This document shows positions 1 through 5,853 of a DNA stretch of 22,176 nt, piece after piece. Made by a program: the position numbers and the translations under genes. The stretch comes from a virus. Positions within the stretch are counted from its first letter, which is position 1. Every line of letters begins with the position of its first letter. Location of the stretch: IMG/VR virus record IMGVR_UViG_3300034092_001800, positions 1 to 22,176 of that record. The stretch is one strand, 5' to 3'. The notes beneath the pieces were generated by a model, which saw only the letters and a list, made by a program, of their open reading frames with translations, searched no databases and had not been told where the DNA came from.

Positions 1-38
1 TTTCCAGACCTTGCATATCCACTTAATCCAATAATCAT
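1..38 (-). CDS. P-loop kinase, probably deoxynucleoside monophosphate kinase (5' end only)
   Basis: Only the first 12 codons are inside the window, and the gene continues past base 1. They read MIIGLSGYARSG followed by AA, the first two bases of what would be Lys. This gives a Walker A loop, GxxxxGK, right at the N-terminus. A loop this close to the start, in this wording, is typical of phage dNMP kinases, which phosphorylate dNMPs for DNA synthesis. Other small P-loop kinases start the same way, so the substrate is inferred. The ATG overlaps the stop of the GT32 gene as ATGA, and an AGGGG Shine-Dalgarno-like sequence lies just upstream. The reading frame start is clear; the function is a modest-confidence guess. 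Confidence 0.55.
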   Translation of the reverse strand, partial: MIIGLSGYARSG

Positions 39-823
39 TCTATCCCCTTAACTAGTTTGTCTTCTATCCACTGCGTGTATCTTCCATCGTTCCATTTTTG
101 ACTTCCATAAATATGCTCAATAGCTTTATTATGAAATATCCTCCACCCATAAAAAGACTCTTCATCTTCCTGAACAGAGCTATAGCAATGAAATCCAAGT
201 TCTTTTGTTCTTATATATCCATTATACTCTATGGAGTCAAGTATAAGCGATAGGTGTCCGCATACACCATTATCGTCCTGCATATTACACTCATGTTTTT
301 CTTTGACTATACCAAGGCCATTATGTATACCCTCCGTCCAAACACCTGGACCAGTATGTATGTGTACAAAATGTTTTATTGAGTAGTCTGGATTTTTTAG
401 CCTATTAATCATTGCGTCAACTACCGCCTTCATTACTGGATGACCAGACTCTGCTGCAAAGGCCCATTGACAGAAGTGTAGGTTGTTTTCTGGACATACT
501 ACCATTCTATGATCTTGATTAATCCATGAATCTATGGGAGCCAAACACCTTGTATCTAGGTCTGCATACACCCCACCATATTTATATATTACCAAGTACC
601 GCCACATATCTCCACGCATTACTGGCACTGGTAAATTATCAAATATTTCTACATACTCTCTACCATATTCGGAAAGAATAAAGTCTCTAGCTTGCTGGTC
701 ATCCATGTATTTATGATCCCAGCCTGGATTATTTTCTGTCCATGTGGCCATTGCTTCAACTGCATAGTCTGGCAAATTATCAATTTTATCTTTATATGTT
801 TGCCATATTATTTTAGGTATCAC
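35..823 (-). CDS. GT32-family (Och1-like, DXD) glycosyltransferase
   Basis: A 262-aa protein that should transfer a sugar from a nucleotide-sugar donor. It starts with IPKIIWQTYK, the usual opening of the 'glycosyltransferase sugar-binding region with DXD motif' family. Around residues 69-93 it carries RGDMWRYLVIYKYGG followed by VYADLD, where D88/D90 form the metal- and donor-binding DXD. There is no signal peptide or membrane helix, so it should act in the cytoplasm. It lies directly after a GT25-type gene with a 4-nt overlap (ATGA), so the two are probably co-translated. Acceptor candidates are host or phage surface glycans, or modified DNA bases. Nothing in the window makes a hydroxymethylated base, so the acceptor is unknown. 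Family assignment is strong; substrate is open. Confidence 0.85.
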   Translation of the reverse strand: MIPKIIWQTYKDKIDNLPDYAVEAMATWTENNPGWDHKYMDDQQARDFILSEYGREYVEIFDNLPVPVMRGDMWRYLVIYKYGGVYADLDTRCLAPIDSWINQDHRMVVCPENNLHFCQWAFAAESGHPVMKAVVDAMINRLKNPDYSIKHFVHIHTGPGVWTEGIHNGLGIVKEKHECNMQDDNGVCGHLSLILDSIEYNGYIRTKELGFHCYSSVQEDEESFYGWRIFHNKAIEHIYGSQKWNDGRYTQWIEDKLVKGIE

Positions 824-1503
824 AATGGTTTCCTAACCTCATCTGACTGGAAGGTTGATTCTAATGCCATTAGTGTACATGGGAATTCAGATGTTGGTTT
901 TATTGTATAAACATTAAACTTATCTTGCTGTCTAAACATATACCAGTCTAGTGGTAGATTAAACATATCTGCATTTAGTAATAACTTTTTTGCCCCACTT
1001 TTATTGATAACATAGCATAGGCACGACCAATCTTGATACGCCCTACATATATCCCTAGCCCCAATATCATGAGTATCATTATATTTACCAAACTGGTCTG
1101 CTGGACTGAATGCGTGAAACACATCCCAATTTTCTGGCAACTGAGAAATATAATAGTTTATAAGAGGAAGAAAGTTTTCATTATGAACAATGTCATCCTC
1201 CATCAATATTAAATATTCTTGATCTGATTTTAAAAACTTCATCCATGCAGTCCAATTGCTTGCCCATATTCCTATTTCACCCATTTTCCAACCAGATAGT
1301 CCGTCTAGCTCGTACCCATTTGTGTCTGGCTTAAAGTGTGGATTGTCTAATAAAAATTTATCATACTCTTCTCTATTAGATATTTTAAATGTTGGCGTGT
1401 CTAGGACTATAGAATCCCCAGATAGATATTCATTAATACTTTCTGTTAATTTTGATCTACGGACATCAAGACCATCTGTATGAAAAACTTTATGTGTATA
1501 CAT
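820..1503 (-). CDS. GT25-family glycosyltransferase (LPS-type)
   Basis: A 227-aa protein resembling the GT25 family, known for beta-1,4-galactosyltransferases of LPS synthesis. The family pattern is visible: GEIGIWASNWTAWMKFL at about residues 75-91 matches the 'GEIGCxxSH' block, LILMEDDIV at 98-106 holds the acidic metal-binding residues E102-D104, and a later GAKKLL...LPLDWYMF block matches the C-terminal acceptor region. The usual SH after the first block is SN here. No signal peptide is seen. The ATG shares one base with the stop of the upstream 48-aa HTH gene (TAATG), and the stop overlaps the following GT32 gene by 4 nt. The pair looks like a small glycosylation cassette at the end of the replication operon. 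Acceptor unknown. Confidence 0.8.
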   Translation of the reverse strand: MYTHKVFHTDGLDVRRSKLTESINEYLSGDSIVLDTPTFKISNREEYDKFLLDNPHFKPDTNGYELDGLSGWKMGEIGIWASNWTAWMKFLKSDQEYLILMEDDIVHNENFLPLINYYISQLPENWDVFHAFSPADQFGKYNDTHDIGARDICRAYQDWSCLCYVINKSGAKKLLLNADMFNLPLDWYMFRQQDKFNVYTIKPTSEFPCTLMALESTFQSDEVRKPL

Positions 1504-1649
1504 TATCTTTTTTTAATCAACCCAAATTTCTCTAGATACCTTTGTATTGTCATATGTGAACAACCAGCCTCCTCAGCTATTTCTTTTATGTTTTTCTTTT
1601 GGACAATATATCTTCTATAAAGCCATTCTTTTGATTCGTATAGTTTCAT
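1503..1649 (-). CDS. 48-aa helix-turn-helix protein
   Basis: A 48-residue protein that fills the apparent gap between the RuvC and GT25 genes. It begins MKLYESKEWLYRRYIV and then reads KNIKEIAEEAGCSHMTIQRY (about residues 20-39). This is a clear HTH: the first helix IKEIAEEA, a turn at GCS, and the recognition helix HMTIQRYLEKFG. Such mini-HTH proteins in phages may be transcription regulators or resemble the DNA-binding tail of homing endonucleases; here nothing else is attached. Its ATG overlaps the ruvC stop (ATGA), and its TAA shares a base with the next ATG, so it is translated within the operon. Role unknown; a DNA-binding function is inferred from the motif alone. Confidence 0.75.
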   Translation of the reverse strand: MKLYESKEWLYRRYIVQKKNIKEIAEEAGCSHMTIQRYLEKFGLIKKR

Positions 1650-2212
1650 CTTGCAGTCAAATTCTCGTATGCATAATGTGCTATTCCGATAGCGTCTCCG
1701 ACGTCATTATCTTCTACGTTTACATTAAATTTAGTATTTACAAAGTCCATGGTTCTCTGCTTTCTTATTTCCCTTATCTTATTGCTATACCAAGTGTCAG
1801 ATTTACCTGGATATTCAATTCTAATAGCCGCCTTTTGCTCTTTATTAAACACTTTATTTCCTATAAAACTTTGCCATGAAGTTGGGGCGACAGTTACAAC
1901 TTTTGTTCCGTCTTGCATTAGCTGAGAAATTATTGCTCCATAAACATAAGAAAGTTTAATAACTACATCTGCTGATTTAACAAATACTGCGCCTTCGATG
2001 GCAATATAGTCTGACATTAGGTGGCTATGCATGGCTGATACTTTTTTTCTCGCATCATAAATTCTTTCATAAATATCATTACCGTTTATCATAATTTTAC
2101 CGTGCTTTACTAATTTTCCATTTTCTATAATGCCAAAAGCCACCGATGAGGTGGATGCATCTATACCGATTACACGACGAGCCCTTGGCTTAACTAGACT
2201 TGCTATTCCCAT
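1646..2212 (-). CDS. ruvC: RuvC-like Holliday junction resolvase
   Basis: A 188-aa RNase H-fold nuclease expected to cut four-way junctions during phage recombination and genome processing. The catalytic carboxylates appear in order: D18 in VIGIDASTSS, E73 in YIAIEGAVF, and D170/D173 in DNDVGDAIGIA, which matches the DEADALAIA-type C-terminal motif of RuvC. The VTVAPTSWQSFIGNK stretch also matches the family's V-x-P-x-x-(W/V)K region. Length is close to bacterial RuvC (about 170-180 aa). The N-terminus has a short basic extension, KPRARR. It overlaps the upstream zinc-finger gene by 23 nt and the following HTH gene by 4 nt. The family includes other junction nucleases, so the exact substrate is inferred. 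A second resolvase-like nuclease lies at 3648-3953. Confidence 0.88.
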   Translation of the reverse strand: MGIASLVKPRARRVIGIDASTSSVAFGIIENGKLVKHGKIMINGNDIYERIYDARKKVSAMHSHLMSDYIAIEGAVFVKSADVVIKLSYVYGAIISQLMQDGTKVVTVAPTSWQSFIGNKVFNKEQKAAIRIEYPGKSDTWYSNKIREIRKQRTMDFVNTKFNVNVEDNDVGDAIGIAHYAYENLTAR

Positions 2213-2498
2213 TTATCATATCCAATATACTTTTTCTTTCTTCATAAACTGCAGCATCAATACAAACAGAGCACATATCCTCATAGTTATATCTACTTAG
2301 TTTGGTTTTACATTTTTTACAATGCCTTACCGACCCAAGCTTTATAGCCCTTCTTTCATAGTACCTCTCCATCGTACGCTTATTTGTTGCAAGCCTACAG
2401 CACTCTTCGGAGCAGTATTTTTGATTATGGGTTGCTTTGATAAATGTGTTATTACATTCATCATATCCGCAAACTAGATCTTTAGAACTGGGATTAAT
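2190..2498 (-). CDS. Two-knuckle zinc-binding protein, non-AUG start
   Basis: The first ATG in this frame (2372) would give only 60 residues with one CxxC pair set. The frame is open further upstream and encodes CGYDEC, then QKYCSEEC about 12 residues later. This is the classic C..C...F...QKYCS..C zinc knuckle, so the true gene must start before 2372. The frame is closed by a TGA just upstream, and no ATG, GTG or TTG lies between. The most likely start is ATT at 2498-2496, preceded by GGAGG and GGAG. A product of about 102 aa would begin (M)NPSSKDLVCG. A second knuckle follows, CKKCKTKL...CSVC. The start overlaps the Cas4-like gene by 25 nt. A -1 frameshift from that gene is the alternative. 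It is probably a nucleic-acid-binding accessory protein; function unknown. Confidence 0.7.
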   Translation of the reverse strand: MNPSSKDLVCGYDECNNTFIKATHNQKYCSEECCRLATNKRTMERYYERRAIKLGSVRHCKKCKTKLSRYNYEDMCSVCIDAAVYEERKSILDMINGNSKSS

Positions 2499-3244
2499 TT
2501 TTCTCCATCCTCCATTTCAAAGCATGTGTCCGCTACTGGACAGTTTTTACAAATATTATTGTTTCTTCTAAATGGTCTCTTTGGCATTTCTTTGTGTCCC
2601 CATGATAGGTAGACTTCCTTCATCCATGCGTAGCAGCTATCCAAAAACTCTCTGTTTGACTCTGTCATTTTTACTGGGATTATTAAAATTTCTTGGTTAT
2701 TTTTATTTTCATATAACACAAATCCCTCGTCTGTTTCCATTACGTCCATATAAATAAGAATTTGTAAAAGGTGATTTCTTGAAGGTTCCATAGAGTTTTG
2801 TCTAAATAGATACGCCTCATCTTTAGTTGTCTTAATTTCTCCGACTACAGTCTTTGTTTCCCAGTCTAAAACAACGTCTGCATATCCCTTTATTGGTGGA
2901 TGATTTTTTATAATCTCCTGCTCTATTGCTTTTACAGTTCCAGTTTTCTTAAACATTTCTTGAAGTCTTTCGTGTGCAGCAACCCCAGTAGACATATTTG
3001 CAATCGATATGGCATCAAAACTATCTGTAAATTCTGCTCCTTCAAACGCTATGTACCAATATCTAGGGCATGTTCCATGTCCATATCCAACTGTACTTGG
3101 AGAAAATGTTGTTTTCTTCATAAACTTTTTATTATTTTTACCGCCCAAGTATGCTTCGTCTAACATCTTTGACATGGTCTCTGGATCAAATGCGCCAGTG
3201 TACTTTTTAAACTTTAAATTACTTACTAGGTTTCTAGCCATCAT
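2474..3244 (-). CDS. Cas4-like PD-(D/E)XK exonuclease with Fe-S cysteines
   Basis: A 256-aa nuclease of the Cas4/AddB-RecB superfamily. Visible catalytic signature: H91 in GVAAHERL, D123 in KGYADVVLD, and E136/K138 in VVGEIKTTK, followed by QxxxY-type LLQILIYMDVM. Four cysteines sit where Cas4 proteins bind a [4Fe-4S] cluster: C59 in GTCPRYWY, and C232, C235 and C241 in ICKNCPVADTCF. Known members are 5'-3' or bidirectional ssDNA exonucleases, and phage versions are thought to act in recombination or end processing. There is no CRISPR array or cas1/cas2 nearby, so a CRISPR role is not supported. Start ATGATG: the first ATG overlaps the upstream stop by 4 nt. Its neighbours (RuvC, RecA, SSB) support a recombination role. 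Confidence 0.88.
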   Translation of the reverse strand: MMARNLVSNLKFKKYTGAFDPETMSKMLDEAYLGGKNNKKFMKKTTFSPSTVGYGHGTCPRYWYIAFEGAEFTDSFDAISIANMSTGVAAHERLQEMFKKTGTVKAIEQEIIKNHPPIKGYADVVLDWETKTVVGEIKTTKDEAYLFRQNSMEPSRNHLLQILIYMDVMETDEGFVLYENKNNQEILIIPVKMTESNREFLDSCYAWMKEVYLSWGHKEMPKRPFRRNNNICKNCPVADTCFEMEDGEKLIPVLKI

Positions 3245-3558
3245 TTTGCACCATACTTAAGTGCTGCAACAAGCTTATCCAAAGAGTCGCTTACCGTATA
3301 GTAGACATTCTTCTTCTTGCTAGCAGCCTCGCCCTTTTCTAGGGTGGTATAGTATCTTGCTAAAATAGCAAGCTTTGATGATATGGCCTGCAATTTAATA
3401 ATTAAAATTGATGCAGCAGCAGGTGGAATGTCTGGCTTGGCAATTATTTTAATAATTGCTTCTAGTGCAGAATCTAGTTCTGGATCATTCATAAACTCTT
3501 TAATATCATTAAACTCTGTAATTTCACTAATAGTTTCTAGTACGTTATCTGTTGACAT
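3241..3558 (-). CDS. Small helical protein of unknown function
   Basis: A 105-aa protein with no recognised motif. The sequence looks mostly alpha-helical and soluble: an acidic N-terminal half (SEITEFNDIKEFMNDPELD), a hydrophobic central helix with a PPAAAS turn (AAASILIIKLQAISSKLAIL), and a Lys-rich C-terminal third (EKGEAASKKKNVYY). The start is supported by AGAGGTG about 8 nt upstream of the ATG; this ribosome site lies inside the 3' end of the short membrane-protein gene at 3545-3655. Its stop overlaps the Cas4-like nuclease start as ATGATG, implying translational coupling with it. A role as a partner of the nuclease or of the recombination machinery is possible but rests on position only. 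Confidence 0.75.
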   Translation of the reverse strand: MSTDNVLETISEITEFNDIKEFMNDPELDSALEAIIKIIAKPDIPPAAASILIIKLQAISSKLAILARYYTTLEKGEAASKKKNVYYTVSDSLDKLVAALKYGAK

Positions 3559-3655
3559 ATTTTTTCACCTCTTTAAATGAATACCAAGCTGCCCACAAGC
3601 CTACGCCGTATCCAGCAACCCACCCTAACAAAACACCATACATAAAATTAATCAT
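3545..3655 (-). CDS. 36-aa single-span membrane protein
   Basis: This short ORF fills the space between the resolvase-like gene and the helical protein. It encodes MINFMYGVLLGWVAGYGVGL then a WAAWYSF segment, followed by a positively charged end (KEVKKYVNR). Residues 3-27 form one hydrophobic, glycine- and tryptophan-rich membrane helix, and by the positive-inside rule the C-terminus should be cytoplasmic. It has one of the best Shine-Dalgarno sequences in the window, GGGAGG, 6 nt before the ATG, which strongly suggests real translation. It overlaps the upstream stop by 8 nt and the downstream start by 14 nt. Small membrane proteins in phage early regions may alter the host envelope or exclude other phages, but no function can be assigned. 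Confidence 0.72.
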   Translation of the reverse strand: MINFMYGVLLGWVAGYGVGLWAAWYSFKEVKKYVNR

Positions 3656-3953
3656 GATTTTCCTCCCAGAACTCTATTAATTCTTCTAGTATTGCCCATT
3701 CTATAATCCCTAACCTTACTTTAGACTCAGACCCAATAATAATCTTTAACGCTGGGTGCATGCTTCTACTAACCTTAAAGGTATCGGTACAAATTTTTGC
3801 CCAATTATCTTTATTCAAAGTAAACGATGTGCCAGCCTCTTTATAGTCAACAACAAAACTTTTCCATTTTGCATCACCCTTCTGGTATTGACCTCTACCA
3901 GAATTTTTTTGTGCTTTAGCATTATCTCGTTTTATTTCTCCACGCTCCGACAT
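3648..3953 (-). CDS. PD-(D/E)XK Holliday junction resolvase-like nuclease
   Basis: A 101-aa protein that looks like the compact phage/archaeal Hjc-type nucleases. The relevant stretch is QYQKGDAKWKSFVVDYKEAG followed by TSFTL, which matches the pattern 'GD...(hydrophobic)3-(E/D)xK-x(4-6)-S-(F/Y)-(S/T)-L' of these enzymes. The presumed catalytic set is D28 and the D-Y-K of VVDYKEA. A later PALKIIIG strand matches the usual 'PxLxIxF' region. An upstream catalytic Glu is not obvious; E4/E6 of MSERGEIK are candidates. If active it would cut junction DNA, giving this phage a second resolvase besides the RuvC-like protein. The start ATG shares a base with the stop of the upstream zinc-ribbon gene (TAATG). 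Family assignment is by motif only and moderately sure. Confidence 0.55.
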   Translation of the reverse strand: MSERGEIKRDNAKAQKNSGRGQYQKGDAKWKSFVVDYKEAGTSFTLNKDNWAKICTDTFKVSRSMHPALKIIIGSESKVRLGIIEWAILEELIEFWEENHD

Positions 3954-4156
3954 TACATCGACGCCTTTGATTCATGTTTTTGTGAGCACTGCCACCTTAT
4001 TTCGCCAGTTCTTTCTTGATATATTGCTGACTTAACTTTTTCGTCGCATTCTTGGCAATCAAAAGAGCCCTCTATGGAAGTCCAATATGCTGATCCCTGT
4101 GGATTTTTTTTAAACATAAAATCTTCAATATTAGGATTTGGCATATACTTCCTCAC
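3953..4156 (-). CDS. Small zinc-ribbon protein
   Basis: A 67-aa protein with one probable zinc site: C34 and C37 in FDCQECDEK, and C57 in IRWQCSQKH, with H61 as the likely fourth ligand (CxxC...C-x3-H). Beta strands on both sides (AYWTSIEGSF, SAIYQERTGEIRWQC) fit a zinc-ribbon fold, as in small nucleic-acid-binding or replication accessory proteins. Its start lies inside the 3' end of recA (26-nt overlap) and its stop overlaps the next ATG by one base, so it is embedded in the recombination block between recA and the Hjc-like nuclease. A role alongside RecA or the nuclease is an inference from position. No closer family is recognised. Confidence 0.65.
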   Translation of the reverse strand: MRKYMPNPNIEDFMFKKNPQGSAYWTSIEGSFDCQECDEKVKSAIYQERTGEIRWQCSQKHESKASM

Positions 4157-5132
4157 GTAACTTATCTACCGCTTCTGGATTATTTCTAAGCCATTCAACA
4201 GTTTTAGCTCTACCCTGGAATCTTTCTCCAAGAACCGTGTACCAGGCGCCACCTTTTTCAACAACACCAAATTGCTCTGCAACATCTAGTATTTCTCCGA
4301 CACCGTCAACACCTACGTGATCACCTTGGAAATAAAAGTCATATTGTCCAGAAAGATTTGGTGGGCCTAATTTATTATAATCAATAATCCAGTTTACTGG
4401 TCTACCAACACGCTGTTCAATTATTTTATCTCCCACTTTTATTCCAGATTTAATAGCATTTGCTTCAGCCTCTGATGACCATAATTTAATAACTGTTGAT
4501 GAAAAAAACTTTACGGCCATTCCGCCAGTAGGTATATGAGAAGCATGCATTGATCCAAATTGATTTCTTTGCTGTGATATAAGAATTAATAATGTGTTTT
4601 TATTAGAATAGTTTAACATTTTTACGGCATGTGTCATGTCTTTTGCTTCAGCACCAATTTGTTTTGTATCTTCTAACTTCTTTAACTCAGAACTATCTTT
4701 TTCAAAATAGATGGCTGGAAGTAGTGCTGAAATTGAGTCTACTACAATAATGTCAACTTCAGCTTCCATTAATTGTGTTGCAACATCAACCATATCATTT
4801 ATTGTTTTTGCTGCAGAGTATATTAAATTTTCAGAGTCTACGCCTAGCTTTTCTGCCCAGTCTTGAGAATAAGAATTTTCTGCATCAATCCAAGCACACG
4901 ATTTTCCTTCTTTTTGTGCTTCTGCAATTAACTGCAAACAGAATGAAGATTTTCCAGCAGACTTATTTCCCCATACGAGTACTTGTCTACCGTGACCCAG
5001 ACCGCCTCTTAGAGCCATGTTCAGGCCTATGCTCGGTGTTTTCTGTTTTGGTGTTTCTACCTCTAGTGCTGTTTGTACCCTCTGTCTTGTTTTTGGGTCC
5101 AGCTTTGACATTATTTCTGTAACTGCGCTCAT
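4131..5132 (-). CDS. recA: RecA/UvsX-type recombinase
   Basis: A 333-aa strand-exchange ATPase. Walker A is G55-S62 in VWGNKSAGKSSF; the E85 of WIDAENSYSQ corresponds to the catalytic Glu of RecA (IDAEHALD); Walker B is DIIVVDSISALLP with D132. The SQQRNQFGSM segment matches the RecA 'NQIRxKxGVMFG' glutamine switch and loop region, and the C-terminal WYTVLGERFQGRAKTVEWL matches RecA's W(F/Y)SY...IGQGRE region. The bacterial N-terminal helix region is shortened, and the acidic C-terminal tail of bacterial RecA is missing, as in many phage versions. The start is supported by AGAAGAGAG 5 nt upstream. The gene overlaps the preceding ORF by 146 nt in a different frame, which is unusual here. It should work with the gp32-like protein and the nearby nucleases. 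Confidence 0.93.
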   Translation of the reverse strand: MSAVTEIMSKLDPKTRQRVQTALEVETPKQKTPSIGLNMALRGGLGHGRQVLVWGNKSAGKSSFCLQLIAEAQKEGKSCAWIDAENSYSQDWAEKLGVDSENLIYSAAKTINDMVDVATQLMEAEVDIIVVDSISALLPAIYFEKDSSELKKLEDTKQIGAEAKDMTHAVKMLNYSNKNTLLILISQQRNQFGSMHASHIPTGGMAVKFFSSTVIKLWSSEAEANAIKSGIKVGDKIIEQRVGRPVNWIIDYNKLGPPNLSGQYDFYFQGDHVGVDGVGEILDVAEQFGVVEKGGAWYTVLGERFQGRAKTVEWLRNNPEAVDKLREEVYAKS

Positions 5133-5286
5133 AAAAACTCTCTTCTAGTTGTGAAGCTAAAGCCTTCACCTTTTTGCTACGCATTGTAGCTATTTTTTTA
5201 ATGATATTTAGTATATCTTCCTCGTCAGTTGACTTTATGACAAGGATGATCTCCTCATTGGTTCCAAATAAGAAGTAACCATTCAT
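4987..5286 (-). CDS. Unknown protein overlapping the recA 5' end
   Basis: A 99-aa ORF. Residues 1-55 look like a real small protein: MNGYFLFGTNEEIILVIKST is a beta-rich start, followed by an acidic helix (DEEDILNIIKKIATM) and a helical segment KVKALASQLEESFYERSY. The last 48 residues lie over recA in another frame and are low-complexity and basic (KNKTEGTNSTRGRNTKTENT), which suggests they are mostly a by-product of the recA sequence. The ATG has no Shine-Dalgarno. Instead two TATAAT boxes stand directly upstream, and the closer one is exactly 7-12 nt before the A of the ATG, so a leaderless mRNA is possible. It is the first gene after the promoter at 5293-5326 and precedes recA. Function unknown. 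Confidence 0.6.
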   Translation of the reverse strand: MNGYFLFGTNEEIILVIKSTDEEDILNIIKKIATMRSKKVKALASQLEESFYERSYRNNVKAGPKNKTEGTNSTRGRNTKTENTEHRPEHGSKRRSGSR

Positions 5287-5292
5287 TTGTAT

Positions 5293-5326
5293 ATTATATT
5301 ATACCATTAAAATAGGTTTCCGTGAA
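5293..5326 (-). promoter_or_regulatory. Sigma70-type promoter upstream of the recA block
   Basis: Read on the minus strand, TTCACG (5326-5321) stands 17 nt before a perfect TATAAT (5303-5298). A second TATAAT follows at 5298-5293, sharing one base. The second box ends 6 nt before the ATG at 5286, the spacing of leaderless promoters. The region is the 20-nt gap between mazG and the next gene, and there is no ribosome site. The match is by eye; the -35 agrees at only 4 of 6 positions with TTGACA. Confidence 0.5.
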
Positions 5327-5627
5327 GTGCTGGTCTTTCCTTATTTTTCATCATTTTTCTTTCTATAGCAATGTCTAGCGACTTTGTTATATCACCAGAG
5401 TTAACCATTGCCTGGTAAATGTCTACTAATCTAATTATGACATCTGCCATTTCTTCAACAACTTCGTCACCGCCCTTGCTTTTTCTAATAGCCTCTAGAA
5501 CTTCTGTAACTTCTGAATGCACTAAAGCAAGTTTGTTACCTATTTTGTCGTATGTAACTTCACCCTCCCAAAAACCTTTGGCTCTTGCAACGGTGTGTGT
5601 TTCTCTAGCTAGTAGGTCCAGACTCAT
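5307..5627 (-). CDS. mazG: MazG-like nucleotide pyrophosphohydrolase
   Basis: A 106-aa all-alpha NTP pyrophosphatase that should hydrolyse (d)NTPs to (d)NMPs and PPi. Metal-binding motifs are in place: E39-x2-E42 in LVHSEVTEVLEA and E59-x2-D62 in VVEEMADVIIRLVDIY, with the usual KxGFW-like segment near residues 17-20 (AKGFWEGEV). The frame is open 20 codons further upstream (to 5687), but the ATG at 5627 is chosen because GAGGAG lies 4 nt before it and it overlaps the upstream gene by a typical 23 nt. Phage MazG proteins are thought to adjust nucleotide pools or alarmones, or to remove non-canonical dNTPs. Here it sits between the polymerase and recA, which fits nucleotide-pool control. Family is clear; substrate is not. 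Confidence 0.85.
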   Translation of the reverse strand: MSLDLLARETHTVARAKGFWEGEVTYDKIGNKLALVHSEVTEVLEAIRKSKGGDEVVEEMADVIIRLVDIYQAMVNSGDITKSLDIAIERKMMKNKERPALHGNLF

Positions 5628-5853
5628 TGCTCTCCTCTTCTGAATGTACGTGATCTTCATTTTCTTTATCCACAAGTCTGACGACAAAAGTTTTTTGGTC
5701 CTCGTCTAAGTCTAACATCATTTTCTTGTGGTCTAAATCATGAGAAAGATACTTCTCAATACTTATTGGAAGCTCACCCATAGTAGCGGTTGCTGCCAAT
5801 AATAATCTTGGCAGTGATATTTCTATATTTTTTATATCTGTTTGTTCTGTCAC
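5605..5853 (-). CDS. Small acidic protein of unknown function
   Basis: An 82-aa protein without a recognised domain. The N-terminal 30 residues look like a strand and a helix (IKNIEISLPRLLLAATATMG), the centre is charged and predicted strand-rich (KKMMLDLDEDQKTFVVRLVD), and the last 20 residues are a strongly acidic, probably disordered tail (KENEDHVHSEEESNESG). The tail overlaps the mazG start by 23 nt, so part of its composition may reflect the ribosome site of mazG. Its ATG overlaps the dnaE stop by 4 nt (ATGA). It could be a polymerase partner, or a regulator binding through the acidic tail, but this is only positional. Coding status is supported by tight operon spacing. Confidence 0.65.
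   Translation of the reverse strand: MTEQTDIKNIEISLPRLLLAATATMGELPISIEKYLSHDLDHKKMMLDLDEDQKTFVVRLVDKENEDHVHSEEESNESGPTS

Noticed and set aside
2474-3244. CRISPR-Cas link for the Cas4-like nuclease
   Set aside because: No repeat-spacer array and no cas1, cas2 or effector gene is present; neighbours are phage recombination genes.
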